A DNA stretch of 64,000 nucleotides from Colwellia sp. (GCF_013214175.1 NZ_JABSPA010000001.1:398409-462408), one strand, 5' to 3'. Shown: positions 1 to 10,882, numbered from the stretch's first letter. Program-made: numbers and translations. The notes: generated from the letters alone by a model not told the origin.

Positions 1-630
1 AGGCGAAAGGGTGATGGTATTGATAAGTTACGCCTTTATTTGGATGATGCTTTTAATGCCAAGCGCGTAGTAACAACACTTGAACAACAGCAAAAAGACT
101 CACAACAAAATACTCAGCAAAGTACGCAGCAAAACAATCCACTGCATTCCGTTAGTTTTAGTACTTGGGATGAAAGCCAAGGGGCATTATTTTCAGCGGT
201 AAAAATGGAAAAAAACATGATGTGGCTCATGCTTAGTTTAATTATTGCCGTTGCCGCTTTTAATATTGTTTCGGCACTGGTGATGGTTGTTGTAGAAAAA
301 CAAGCTGAAATAGGCATATTGCAAACATTAGGTTTAGCACGTATTGATGTCATTAAAATTTTTATTACTCAGGGTATGGTGAATGGTTTGTGGGGCGTTA
401 CCCTTGGCGGCCTGCTTGGACTGATTCTAGCCCTTAATCTGAACGATATAATGCAGGTGGTCGGTGTTAATTTATTTGGCTTTGGCATGCAAGATTTACC
501 GGTAAAGCTTGAGTGGCTTGATGTGTTAACTATTATTTTCTCAGCACTCATCATGAGTTTTCTTGCCACGCTTTATCCCGCATACCAAGCTTCGACTACC
601 CAGCCAGCACAGGTGCTACGCAATGAATAA
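1..630 (+). CDS. lolC: Lipoprotein-releasing ABC transporter permease, C-terminal part (LolC-like); 5' end outside window
   Basis: Frame open from base 1 (RRKGDGIDKLRLYLDDAFNA...); FtsX-like permease C-terminus; directly followed by lolD and lolE. Confidence 0.85.
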   Translation, partial: RRKGDGIDKLRLYLDDAFNAKRVVTTLEQQQKDSQQNTQQSTQQNNPLHSVSFSTWDESQGALFSAVKMEKNMMWLMLSLIIAVAAFNIVSALVMVVVEKQAEIGILQTLGLARIDVIKIFITQGMVNGLWGVTLGGLLGLILALNLNDIMQVVGVNLFGFGMQDLPVKLEWLDVLTIIFSALIMSFLATLYPAYQASTTQPAQVLRNE

Positions 631-641
631 GGTCTATATTA

Positions 642-1406
642 ATGAGTAAAGTATTACAGTGTTGTCAGTTAACTAAATCATATAAGCAAGGTGATATTGA
701 AACTAAGGTATTAAAAAACTTAGATCTCAGTGTTGAGAAAGGAGAGCTTATTGCTGTTGTTGGTAGCTCTGGTTGCGGAAAAAGTACCTTCTTACATCTT
801 GCCGGCGCTTTAGATACACCAAGTTCAGGCAAGGTGCTTATCAATGGTATTGATATTCATCAATTATCTGATAAAGAAAGAGCCAAATTTCGAAATCAGC
901 ATATTGGCTTTATTTATCAATTTCACCATTTGATGATGGAATTTACCGCGCAAGAAAATGTTGCTATGCCATTGATGATCCGAGGTGAAAAACCCAAGCA
1001 AGCACTGTTGGCCGCTAAAAGCATGCTTGATCAGGTTGGCTTAAGCCACAGAATTGATTACCGACCTTCACAATTATCTGGCGGCGAACGTCAACGTGTG
1101 GCAATTGCTCGAGCATTAGTTACCAAGCCGTCTTTAGTGTTAGCAGATGAACCAACGGGTAATTTAGATAGCGATACCGCAGAGCAAATTTATCAACTGA
1201 TTCGTAGTTTGAATAAGACTGCTCAGACAAGTTTTGTTATTGTGACCCATGATTTAGTCTTGGCGAGTCGCATGGATAGGCAAGTGAAATTAGTGCAGGG
1301 TCAAATATCACCTTGGTTAGATGAGAGCAAAGAAGCACTAATTACAGACAATGCTAACAGTGAATTAAGTCAAGATATCCCACAAGTAAGCGAAAAGCAT
1401 GTTTAA
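642..1406 (+). CDS. lolD: Lipoprotein-releasing ABC transporter ATP-binding protein LolD
   Basis: Walker A GSSGCGKST, signature LSGGERQR, Walker B; between LolC and LolE. Confidence 0.95.
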   Translation: MSKVLQCCQLTKSYKQGDIETKVLKNLDLSVEKGELIAVVGSSGCGKSTFLHLAGALDTPSSGKVLINGIDIHQLSDKERAKFRNQHIGFIYQFHHLMMEFTAQENVAMPLMIRGEKPKQALLAAKSMLDQVGLSHRIDYRPSQLSGGERQRVAIARALVTKPSLVLADEPTGNLDSDTAEQIYQLIRSLNKTAQTSFVIVTHDLVLASRMDRQVKLVQGQISPWLDESKEALITDNANSELSQDIPQVSEKHV

Positions 1407-2667
1407 ACCGTTAAGTATCTTTTTAGGTTGGCGTTATGTGCGCAGTCGACACGGTAATGGTTTTTCAGCTTTCATCTCTGCTTCTTCTACTATTGGTATT
1501 GCCTTAGGGGTAACTGTACTTATTGTTGTGCTTAGTGCTATGAATGGTTTTGAACGAGAGTTATCACAAAAGCTGCTTTCGATAGTACCTCACGTTGAAT
1601 TGGTTAGTGTCAATGAGCCGATAAAAAATTGGCGGCAAAGCATAAAGAAAGTACAAAATGAGCAAGCCGTATTAGCTGCTGCGCCAGTCATCAAAATGAC
1701 CGGAATGTTACAACATGGTTTGCAGCTCAAAGCAGTGGAAGTACGTGGTGTTGATACCCAACTTGAAATGCAGGTGTCGAGTATTGATGATTATATTATT
1801 GCTGGTAAGTGGCAGGGTCTGAGCGCCCCTAAGCAAAATAATAATACTATTATTATCGGTAGTGGCGTAGCAAAAAAACTATCAGTAGAGCTGGGTGATA
1901 AAATACAGTTGTTGTTACCTCCGCCAGGAGGGGGTAATGATGTTAAACAAGTGTTTTCTGCCCCTATCACTCGTCATGTCGAAGTGGTTGGCATTTTTAA
2001 ATTTGGCGGCACAATAGACGAAACATTAGCTTATGTCCCACTGACCCTAGCCAGTGAGGTTATGGGCTATAAAAGTAATGAAACACAAAGTATACGTTTG
2101 AAAGTTACCGATGTGTTTTCTGCACCTAAAATAGCGAGACAAGTAGCCTATAATTTTGACCATTATGTTTATATCAATAATTGGACCCGTACCCAAGGGC
2201 ATTTATTTAATGATATTCAGTTGGTGCGCATGGTGATGTTTATTGTCTTAGTACTGGTGATCGCGGTAGCTAGCTTTAATATTGTCTCAACCTTGATTAT
2301 GGCGGTTAATGAGAGGCAGGGCGATATTGCGATTTTAAAAACCATGGGTGCAAGCTCACAAACAATAATGTTGGCTTTTATTGCTCAAGGTTTGGTTAAT
2401 GGCGTAGTTGGTAGTCTGTTAGGAGCACTTTGTGGCGTTTATTTGGCATTAAACCTTACTGATATTATTAGCAGCATAGAGCAGTTGCTGGGGATTACTT
2501 TCTTATCAGGCGATGTCTATTTTATTAACTACCTGCCAAGTGTTTTACACCTTAGTGATGTTTATGCCACCGTTATCACGGCACTCATTATGAGCCTGTT
2601 GGCGACTTTATATCCCGCATGGCGAGCAACAAAAATTGAGCCTGCACAAGTGTTAGGACAACAATAA
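1399..2667 (+). CDS. lolE: Lipoprotein-releasing ABC transporter permease LolE
   Basis: FtsX/LolE-type permease, overlaps lolD stop. Confidence 0.9.
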   Translation: MFKPLSIFLGWRYVRSRHGNGFSAFISASSTIGIALGVTVLIVVLSAMNGFERELSQKLLSIVPHVELVSVNEPIKNWRQSIKKVQNEQAVLAAAPVIKMTGMLQHGLQLKAVEVRGVDTQLEMQVSSIDDYIIAGKWQGLSAPKQNNNTIIIGSGVAKKLSVELGDKIQLLLPPPGGGNDVKQVFSAPITRHVEVVGIFKFGGTIDETLAYVPLTLASEVMGYKSNETQSIRLKVTDVFSAPKIARQVAYNFDHYVYINNWTRTQGHLFNDIQLVRMVMFIVLVLVIAVASFNIVSTLIMAVNERQGDIAILKTMGASSQTIMLAFIAQGLVNGVVGSLLGALCGVYLALNLTDIISSIEQLLGITFLSGDVYFINYLPSVLHLSDVYATVITALIMSLLATLYPAWRATKIEPAQVLGQQ

Positions 2668-2771
2668 TACCAATCCGTATAAAGAATAGAATAACATTCT
2701 CTTCAATCAATGCCTTGCCTCCAAGGCTTTAAATTCTAGCTAAGCGAGCACTTACTTATGCGGATTGGTAT
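2667..2771. repeat. Short dispersed element with terminal inverted repeats ATACCAATCCG...CGGATTGGTAT
   Basis: Perfect 11-bp terminal inverted repeat; the ATACCAAT end is shared with the elements at 38738 and 57082. Confidence 0.65.
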
Positions 2772-3177
2772 AATCACCGCTAATACAAGTTCCTCGAATA
2801 GCTTATTTCTAGCTGAAAAAAAGACAAAAAATACCGTAAACAGACATAAGTATAGACATACCTTGAAGGCACCATAGAGAGGTGCTTTCAGAGGTTTTTA
2901 AAATGTCTATAGATTTATTGTTATTCAAGGCATTACACTCGTAATTATGTCTATGAATATTAAGCTTATTCTGAAAACTATTTAGTGGCCTTAATTCCGT
3001 ACGTCATAGTCGTAATTGACTAGACAGGTTGGGGCTCAGTGATGAATAAAATTAACCGATAGTTAAAGGGAAGCCAAAAGGTGCTTCCAGCATAGGAATT
3101 AACTTAATATTGCTTATAAGAAGACAGTTGCTTATTTATATCGTATAACATGTATTCACCCAACCAAATGCTGTGGC

Positions 3178-3906
3178 ATGATTTATTACGGCAAGCATCA
3201 AAGTAATAATCCTGAAAGCAGAGCATATTTGGGTGGTGGTGAACTATTAATTTTTGCGCAGTACAAGCTAGGTAGGAAGTATTTTACTAAAGAAGTAGTT
3301 AAAACTTTTTCTGATGTTGAATACGCTGAAGAAGCTGAAGAAATGATAGTTGATGCTGATTTTATAGGAAGTTTAAATAACTTTAATTTAGCACTAGGCA
3401 GTCACCAAGTTAGTGTTCAACCTAGTTTGGCTCATCCATTAAAAATAAGGCTATTGGAATGGGCACGCGATTTAAAAAAGGCTGATTGGGATGGTGTACC
3501 TGTATGGCTTTATAGAAAAAGGGTAGTAGACAGTAACAAAGTATTTAAAGATGTAATGCTCATTAGTGTGCTTAAAGGTAAATTACGTTATAAAGAAGGA
3601 GTTATGCAGATAGAGGCCTTTATTAGTTCTTCAGTTAACCTTGAAATCATCAAAAATTCACTACATAAACATCAAGGTAACGACATCCGAGTTTATGTAG
3701 TGAATTTTAAAAATCCATACGAGGTTATTTGTGAATTGATTGATGTTGTTAAAATATCAGGTTTTATTTCCAGCGTAAGGGTTAAATTTAGAGGTAGTTC
3801 TGAGACTCAATTTCGACTTAGTTATTCCAATAACGTTTACTTTAGCAGAAATGGTAAGCTCATAAAGAAAGAAATAGCGACTAACTTAATTAAATGTTTT
3901 AACTGA
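3178..3906 (+). CDS. Hypothetical protein (242 aa)
   Basis: Long ORF in island; no family recognised. Confidence 0.6.
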   Translation: MIYYGKHQSNNPESRAYLGGGELLIFAQYKLGRKYFTKEVVKTFSDVEYAEEAEEMIVDADFIGSLNNFNLALGSHQVSVQPSLAHPLKIRLLEWARDLKKADWDGVPVWLYRKRVVDSNKVFKDVMLISVLKGKLRYKEGVMQIEAFISSSVNLEIIKNSLHKHQGNDIRVYVVNFKNPYEVICELIDVVKISGFISSVRVKFRGSSETQFRLSYSNNVYFSRNGKLIKKEIATNLIKCFN

Positions 3907-4025
3907 AATAAGTGTTGGGATTTTAAGTTCTTTATACTTTTATCAATAAATTACAGAGAAATAAATTAATGTAGTGATTAAAGTAAAGTGGCGAAAAATA
4001 CGTATATATTTATTCATTAAAACAG

Positions 4026-4566
4026 ATGAAGAGAACGAATTATGAATTTTCGTTGACCATTTTAGGTGTTGATGAAAGTACACCCAATATTGACGATTTA
4101 TTGTATGAGTCAGCCTGTTGTGATGGGCTAATTTGCTACTACGGAAAAGCTATATATATTGATTTCCATAGAAAAGCCGATAATTACTTAGAAGCTATTA
4201 CCTCAGCGATTAAAGATATTGAAGCTGCACACATTGATGCAAGAGTATCATGCGTAGATGCGGGTGATTATGTAGGGCTTGCAGATATTGCCGAGTTATC
4301 AGACGTAACTAGATCCTCTATAAAGCAATTAATAGATGGTATCCGCGGTAGCTGTGGTTTTCCTGACCCTGTACAGCGCTTGCAAGGTAAGCACCCTTTA
4401 TGGCGCTGGAGTGGTATCTCAATGGTTATCAACTGAAAACATACTACCTAAAGAGTTTGCTGAAAATGCTGAAATAACAGAGCTTATGAATATAGCGCTA
4501 GAACTTCGTAACCAAAAGAAAAAGCAACCAGTAGAAGCACTTGTAGAGCAGCTAAGCGTACCTTAA
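4026..4566 (+). pseudogene. Frameshifted small regulatory/HTH-type protein
   Basis: ORF 4026-4436 (HPLWRWSGISMVIN*) continues in another frame as VSQWLSTENILPKEFAENAE... to 4566; breakpoint around 4412-4425. Confidence 0.6.
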
Positions 4567-4862
4567 TGCGCAAGGCACGAGCGCATCCGACTGTAATATT
4601 TGCGTTTGAGTGCCTTGCTAGCACTTGGACTTTTATAGCTTCTTTCACGTTGAAAAGTGATTCTAGACTCTGCTTTATCTGACTTACTTGAACTCATTGA
4701 AAATACCAATATGTGATTATAAAATTAGAGTGCTAATGCCGCACCAAGAAGTCATTAGCTGAAATCACTCAATAATAAGTGTGCTATTGATATATAAGCT
4801 GACATGAAGTTTAGACTCTGTTGTATTCAGAAAAATAGCGCACCAGCTAAAGGTGCGCCCTA

Positions 4863-7800
4863 TTATAATGGTTGTTTTTTTTGCAGAGGCAAAGTTAAAT
4901 CAATTAAGATATGGTAAATATAGATCTCTTTACCACCACGATATCTAGACTCTACTACACTGTAATAATCTGAACTATAATCAAGTCGTTTAAGTTGATG
5001 ATTAACTATATCTACTTTATCAAACCCCAAATACTGCATTCCTTTTATATGTTTACAGTAATCATGTCTTTTATTAATGAAATCATCAAAGTAACAATAA
5101 GACACAATGAATATAGGAGATAAACTTTCACGGTCATACTTTGTGATCTTATTAACGTGCTTATTTATAACTACTTTATTAATATAATTTAGATTCATAG
5201 CTTCAAACATTGATATCGAAGAGTTAAGCCTGTCGCTAATCAATCCGTCAGTTTCACCTACCCCCTTATTACTTTCTGCTGAGCCTATTCGAGCTTGGTC
5301 AGATAACCTAATTGAAAAAGTAGACATTTTTTGATTGAAAAGAGACGTAAACCAGTCATTAATAGCATTTTCATCTTTTTTATCTATTAACTTTTCTAAA
5401 TTTCTCCCTCTTTTTAAAATTTCTTTCAAGCAAGAAAAAACTTGATTATATAGGAAACTTTCTAATCTAATATCTGAATCATTTGAGATTATCTTTACCA
5501 AGTCAGAAATTGATTTGTTAACAATTTCATTGTAAATGGTTCGTAGTTCATCATTAGATTTATTAGAAACTAAAACCTGACTTCTTATTTTCTCTCTTTG
5601 TAATGGACTTGTGGAATTTTCAATTTCAATCTCTATATCTTTAATCTCTTGAGTCAACTCGTCATCATCTAGCTCAACAGAGTGATAGGACTTATAGTCC
5701 TGAAGAAGTTTAGAGGCTGGCTTTAAGTTATCCTTTTTCCGCAGAGCTTTACTATATGTGATCGTAATTGAACGGTGAAACTTTTCAGAACGTATCAACT
5801 TTGAACATTCAGCATCCACCTCGTTATAATTACCCGCAAGGTAAAGAGCGTATAGATAATCGGACTTGTTGTTTAAGGATAAAGTATCAATGCTAAAGTT
5901 ATCTTGGTTCGCTTTGTATTCTTTTATTAATATTTTGTACTTTTCACTATCTGATTCATTTTTTAATAAAGCCTGAAGCTTTGATGTAAATATAAGGTGA
6001 GCAAAAATTGAGGATTTGTATTCTTTATTCAATTGTTCGAATATCAACTTTGATTTCCCTGGTTCATTTTCAAGTTTAATCAAACCAATGATATACCGCT
6101 TAAATAAATCCACTTCTTTATGCCAGTCTGTTCTAATTTGTTGATATTGCTTCTTTACTTCTAATTTAGGCTCAGATACATCATTTACCAATGTAACTTT
6201 GTCTTTACTCTTGTCAGGAGAATAATAAATAGTTAATAGCTGATACTTATATTCAAAAACTGACCATTTTTGTATATATTCTTTGAAATGTTCGCTTGCT
6301 CGCCAAGAATGGCTATTTAAAAAATCTTTTGCTGCGTTTAGCGATACTTTAGCAATATCTAGTTTATTTTTATCTAGAGCTAATAAAAATGACTTTTCAA
6401 TTGCAGGTAAACTGTCTTTATTTAACTCCCAATTATCACGATGTTCAATCTTTTCAATTATTTTGTTTTTTCTATCTTGTTTAGATGCATTGGAGTATAA
6501 AGACATCATTGTATCTAATGGGGCAGAGTCAGAAATGCTTGATACGATTTCATCAAAGGCAGCTTCGTCAAAGTCGTTAATTGTTTCTGTAAACTTATTC
6601 CATAAATCGTACTTATCATCCGAAAAATGGCAGTCGAATAAAGGAAATTCAACATCTTCAGACTTGAAGCCAGCTGTTTTTAATATATCTAATAATACCC
6701 TTTGGATTTCGTTCTTAGGGGCATTTGATAATGGGTACAAGTTAATTAGAACTTGAACGAAAGATCTAACCGATTTCATATAATAAATTGAATTATTATT
6801 TTCTTTGAAAAAGAAACCTTGAATTAACTTTCTAGGGGATGGCTTTAACTTGACGAATTTACTTATTAAATTTATTTCATTACATACTTCCCAGTTAAGA
6901 TTGTCGTAGAAATGATCTGAATTTAAACAATGAGAATCATGACTTAAACTAAACTCAAAATATCTTTTATACTCAGAAAATATTTTCTCTCTAATCTTTA
7001 CTAATAAAACCTTTAAGCTATCACTGTTTTTCTGCTCACACAAATCAGCAAGTAGGAATAATAAATAAGTTGTATATTTAGACCAAATCCCAGAAATATC
7101 AATTTTTTCAATTTCATCTATTAAAACATAAGTTAATTTTTTGAACTCCTTAGAGGTCAAGTCACTTATTATATTCTCAACTAATTTTTGTTCAAAGGAG
7201 TCATTTCCTTGGCTATTTCCAATATAACCTTTAGCTAATTTAATAAGGAGCAAAGACAACATTTGTTCCTTATTATTGTTCATCGAAATTTTAATCAATG
7301 CATCAGATAATATTGTGGATACATTGCTTTTAGCCCCACTATAGTTAACTTCTCTTGAAGTATATTTACAGTTAACTTCGCTTATTAACTGTATCGCAGC
7401 AATATCAAATTCATTTGGTTTCGATAGTAAATATAGGCTATAGGTGATGTTATTTAATAAGTTTGGAATCACACAGAGCAAGTAAAATCGTAATGCTTGA
7501 TTTTCTATTGATTCATTAAGTAAACTTTCTATATTGCCTTTGCTACTTACTACCTGATAATCAATAAAAAGATCATTTTTAATTAGGTATATCAGAGAAG
7601 GAAATACTTCAGTATCGTAAAACATTAAATGTTCTAAGCGTCCCCCTCTATTTATGAACTCTAAATTTCCAGTAGTTTTTTGCTGTTTTATTAAACTATA
7701 ATTTTTAACTACTTCGACTATTGATAAAGGAGTTGAAGTAGTTGTCTCGCTTTTAGTTTTTTCGGCCTGATTTGGAACTGGAGTTAAGCAGACGTTAATA

Positions 7801-8660
7801 GAGGTTTTTTGTCTAATAAGTTCATCTCCGAAATTTCGATGTGAGTGCAAAATGTTTTGAAACTGTTCAAAAGGCATATTTAACAAACTAGAGTTTCTTA
7901 TTCTTTCCATACAGATAGTAGAAAATATTATTATTTCATCAGGACTGAATATGGATGAATTAGGTATTGAAATTAAGTCAGACAGTAATGGTTTTAAACT
8001 ATAAAACCTGTCTAATATCTCCGTTCTTTGAGGGGATTTAATGACCTTTTTCCAATAATAATCTGATATTAGACTTTTAATATCTCTATTTTCTGTTCTC
8101 AATGTAATAGAGCAAGTGTTAGTTATTTTATCAATATCGACATTAAGCTTTTCAAACTGATAGTTATCGGGAACAATTCGTTCGTAAGTTCCACTATCAA
8201 TTTCCATTTCTAAAGACTGAAAATTATTTCTAGAGTAAAGTATATCTTTTAGTGATCTAACGAATGCCAATATTGGTTTGACTGTTTTGTGTATATATTC
8301 ATTATGCTGACTACTAGGTAGCATTGTGCTGACTTGAAGCCAATCACATTCAAAAAAAACAATGCCTAACTTTTCTAACAACTCGAAATCAAAATCTTCA
8401 TTTATGTACCTTTCTTTACCGTCAACTGTCTTCCAACAAGCATCACCTAACTGCAATTTTTTAACAAACTCACGAGTCAACCTCGGGCTTTTCAACTCCA
8501 TGTACAAAAGCAATTCTGAAACATAATTTGCTTCTATGTGTGTAACTATATCCAGAATTGGCATATCAGTATTATGCTGATTATATTGGTCAACTTCTGT
8601 TAAAAGCTCATTTAGCTCTTTTATGGGTAATTGATAGTTCTGGTACAAGTATTTCTCCAT
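4863..8660 (-). CDS. Large orphan protein (1265 aa), mostly helical/TPR-like repeats, unknown function
   Basis: Uninterrupted 3.8 kb ORF on minus strand in island; no recognised catalytic motif. Confidence 0.75.
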   Translation of the reverse strand: MEKYLYQNYQLPIKELNELLTEVDQYNQHNTDMPILDIVTHIEANYVSELLLYMELKSPRLTREFVKKLQLGDACWKTVDGKERYINEDFDFELLEKLGIVFFECDWLQVSTMLPSSQHNEYIHKTVKPILAFVRSLKDILYSRNNFQSLEMEIDSGTYERIVPDNYQFEKLNVDIDKITNTCSITLRTENRDIKSLISDYYWKKVIKSPQRTEILDRFYSLKPLLSDLISIPNSSIFSPDEIIIFSTICMERIRNSSLLNMPFEQFQNILHSHRNFGDELIRQKTSINVCLTPVPNQAEKTKSETTTSTPLSIVEVVKNYSLIKQQKTTGNLEFINRGGRLEHLMFYDTEVFPSLIYLIKNDLFIDYQVVSSKGNIESLLNESIENQALRFYLLCVIPNLLNNITYSLYLLSKPNEFDIAAIQLISEVNCKYTSREVNYSGAKSNVSTILSDALIKISMNNNKEQMLSLLLIKLAKGYIGNSQGNDSFEQKLVENIISDLTSKEFKKLTYVLIDEIEKIDISGIWSKYTTYLLFLLADLCEQKNSDSLKVLLVKIREKIFSEYKRYFEFSLSHDSHCLNSDHFYDNLNWEVCNEINLISKFVKLKPSPRKLIQGFFFKENNNSIYYMKSVRSFVQVLINLYPLSNAPKNEIQRVLLDILKTAGFKSEDVEFPLFDCHFSDDKYDLWNKFTETINDFDEAAFDEIVSSISDSAPLDTMMSLYSNASKQDRKNKIIEKIEHRDNWELNKDSLPAIEKSFLLALDKNKLDIAKVSLNAAKDFLNSHSWRASEHFKEYIQKWSVFEYKYQLLTIYYSPDKSKDKVTLVNDVSEPKLEVKKQYQQIRTDWHKEVDLFKRYIIGLIKLENEPGKSKLIFEQLNKEYKSSIFAHLIFTSKLQALLKNESDSEKYKILIKEYKANQDNFSIDTLSLNNKSDYLYALYLAGNYNEVDAECSKLIRSEKFHRSITITYSKALRKKDNLKPASKLLQDYKSYHSVELDDDELTQEIKDIEIEIENSTSPLQREKIRSQVLVSNKSNDELRTIYNEIVNKSISDLVKIISNDSDIRLESFLYNQVFSCLKEILKRGRNLEKLIDKKDENAINDWFTSLFNQKMSTFSIRLSDQARIGSAESNKGVGETDGLISDRLNSSISMFEAMNLNYINKVVINKHVNKITKYDRESLSPIFIVSYCYFDDFINKRHDYCKHIKGMQYLGFDKVDIVNHQLKRLDYSSDYYSVVESRYRGGKEIYIYHILIDLTLPLQKKQPL

Positions 8661-8792
8661 TAATACAATACGATGATATGCATTTAGTATCTTACTATGT
8701 ATTCACTTTTAACCCAGTAGACTATTCGGGGTTTTGTGCCCATCCCCTCGAAATTGCTAATGCGGCCTTTTTAGTGGTCGCTTTGTGCGCAT

Positions 8793-10202
8793 CAATGTCA
8801 TTAACTTAAGGATTTAACACATACGTTTATAATTCATTGGGTACTTATTTGTCTTGTTTCTACGGTCTTGTCGAACAAACTTACGATTGGGTCGAATAAC
8901 ACTTAAACTCTTCGATATTTTACTTATCAGTAGTTCGTATAACTCAAGCTCAGCTAGCTTCATTGTGAACCGAACAACATTGTCTTTAAGCTGATTTATC
9001 GCAAAGGTAAAATTGATTTTATATTCATAGAGCCTCTTGCTTTTAGGCTTCTTTATTTTTCGTTTTGCATCATGGATTGCAGAAGCTGCAAGGTTTTTAG
9101 TCAATAGCTTAGCGTGTAAGTCTTGTAAAATACCTTCAACAGAAACACTAGAGTAATTCTCAATGTTGAGACGACTTTTTAATACTTTGTAATCTTCTTC
9201 AACTCCCCAGCGTTGGTGATATAAATTAGCGAAAAGAGAAGTAGGATAAGCTTTCAAGTCTGTTAATGATGAGACCAAAACCTCTGGCTCTCCTGATGGC
9301 AGGTCAACTCGTACTAATCTTAAACAAAGTGACTCAGTCGATATTTTGTCTTTTCTACATCGACGGAGAGACTTCTCAATACAAGGAAAATCAACGATAT
9401 CACTATATTTCCCACTTTCTAAGAAGGCTTTAACAACATTAGAGCTTTTAACAATACGCATGCAGAAATCAACCTTTTTTAGCCTATGGTATTTATAAAA
9501 CCAAACGGCAGGATAACCTCTGTCATAAAGGACTAAGTCGCCTTTTTGAGTTTTATTTAAATGCTTTAGCGCCATTTCACGCTCTCCTGTTGAATGGCTT
9601 TCTACCTGTAAATCTAGGGTAATATTATTCTTAACATCATAAAGTTGTGAAAGACGAACATGGGGCATAGCAGCATGTGGGCGAGCTTTACCAAAATGTT
9701 CAAGTAGTTCGTTAGAGATAGGTAATTGTGTGACTGAGCCATCAACCGCTAGCAGTCTATGGCCTTGCCATTTATCGATGGTTGCAGCTTTATAGAACGC
9801 TTGAACTAAATCATCATTTAACTCAATAAATGCCTGATGAGATAGTTTCTTTCTGGCTTTACAGAAGGCAGCAGTGCTAACTGACTTTGTCGACAAGTAG
9901 CTATCATCGATAACATTAAAAAACCGAACGAGTTCTGCCTGAATTGAACCATTGAGAGCATTCAACATAAAACTCATTAAACGAGGAAAAGTAAGGGTGA
10001 AATTTCGAGTAAAATCGGTTGGTCTTTTACGGTGATTTTCTAAAAACTCAGTTGAATGAATTTTATTGGTTAACTTTTGTACTATTTGAATTAAATACTG
10101 AACAGCTCATTGGTGATTTCTCTCTATTTTTAATTCATAGCTAGGTTAGCAACTAGCTAACTTATTGTAAATGCGTAAATTAACCTTAAGTTAATGACAT
10201 TG
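8793..10202 (-). mobile_element. Complete IS4-type insertion sequence
   Basis: Terminal inverted repeats CAATGTCATTAACTTAAGG (8793-8811 / 10184-10202); 10-bp direct repeat TTGTGCGCAT at 8783-8792 and 10203-10212. Confidence 0.93.
8814..9977 (-). CDS. IS4 family transposase (true N-terminus probably extends upstream to ~10085)
   Basis: DDE motifs LLAVDGS, LVLYDRGYP, YHQRWGVEEDYKVLK; upstream in-frame VQKLTNKIHSTEFLENHRKRPTDFTRNFTLTFPRL. Confidence 0.9.
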   Translation of the reverse strand: MSFMLNALNGSIQAELVRFFNVIDDSYLSTKSVSTAAFCKARKKLSHQAFIELNDDLVQAFYKAATIDKWQGHRLLAVDGSVTQLPISNELLEHFGKARPHAAMPHVRLSQLYDVKNNITLDLQVESHSTGEREMALKHLNKTQKGDLVLYDRGYPAVWFYKYHRLKKVDFCMRIVKSSNVVKAFLESGKYSDIVDFPCIEKSLRRCRKDKISTESLCLRLVRVDLPSGEPEVLVSSLTDLKAYPTSLFANLYHQRWGVEEDYKVLKSRLNIENYSSVSVEGILQDLHAKLLTKNLAASAIHDAKRKIKKPKSKRLYEYKINFTFAINQLKDNVVRFTMKLAELELYELLISKISKSLSVIRPNRKFVRQDRRNKTNKYPMNYKRMC

Positions 10203-10270
10203 TTGTGCGCATTCCGGACGTTAGCCTTTAATTTTTTGCCTTATATTTTCTAATGAATATTTTATGTCAT

Positions 10271-10505
10271 GTTACTGAGCTGGCTCAGTAACACTCCTAA
10301 AAAACACCAATAAACGTCTATTTAATTGATCTTAGTGTAATTTATAGCCTTTCTATGATGGGTATTACTGAGCGGGCTTAGTAACATCCTATCTTTTATT
10401 AAATAGTTGGTTGCAGTGGTTTCTAATTCTTTGAATTTGTGGGACATTAATGTAAATTAAATTTTAATTATGGAACGGACATTACTGAGCCGGCTACATA
10501 ATAAG
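10271..10505. repeat. Three copies of a near-palindrome TTACTGAGCnGGCTnAGTAAC upstream of the first cassette ORF
   Basis: gttactgagctggctcagtaac (10271), attactgagcgggcttagtaac (10364), attactgagccggctacataa (10481). Confidence 0.6.
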
Positions 10506-10525
10506 CTGTTAGGCTGTAAAACAAA

Positions 10526-10882
10526 TTGGAGAGTAGAATTTTGGAAGACGCTAGTATTTTTACACCGTATTATATTCTAGATATTTTAATGTCTGTCATA
10601 GCTGTTATCGTTAATTTCTTTGCTTATTTTTCATTGAAAAAAACATTTAAGCTTAAAAATGATAGTTACATATCTCATTTTTCAAAAGCGTTCCTTTTTT
10701 TCGGAATATCTACCTTGTTTAGTTTACTTTCTTTTATCACAATAATTATTCTCGTGGGAATTGCTGGGGACAGTCAATATTTTGATTTCTACGTTGACGT
10801 ACCTTATAACTTGGCATTTGCTGTTGGTTTATTTTATTTATTTCGAGGTGTAAAAAATACCCGCGTACTTAGAACAGCCTAA
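10526..10882 (+). CDS. Membrane protein, integron cassette ORF
   Basis: Hydrophobic ORF ending at attC. Confidence 0.7.
   Translation: MESRILEDASIFTPYYILDILMSVIAVIVNFFAYFSLKKTFKLKNDSYISHFSKAFLFFGISTLFSLLSFITIIILVGIAGDSQYFDFYVDVPYNLAFAVGLFYLFRGVKNTRVLRTA

Noticed and set aside
6283-6756. ORF 6283-6756 (+) as a gene
   Set aside because: Lies antisense inside the intact 1265-aa ORF with no independent support.
8558-8809. ORF 8558-8809 (+) as a gene
   Set aside because: Overlaps the 1265-aa gene start and contains the 26-bp repeat and IS left flank; no recognisable product.
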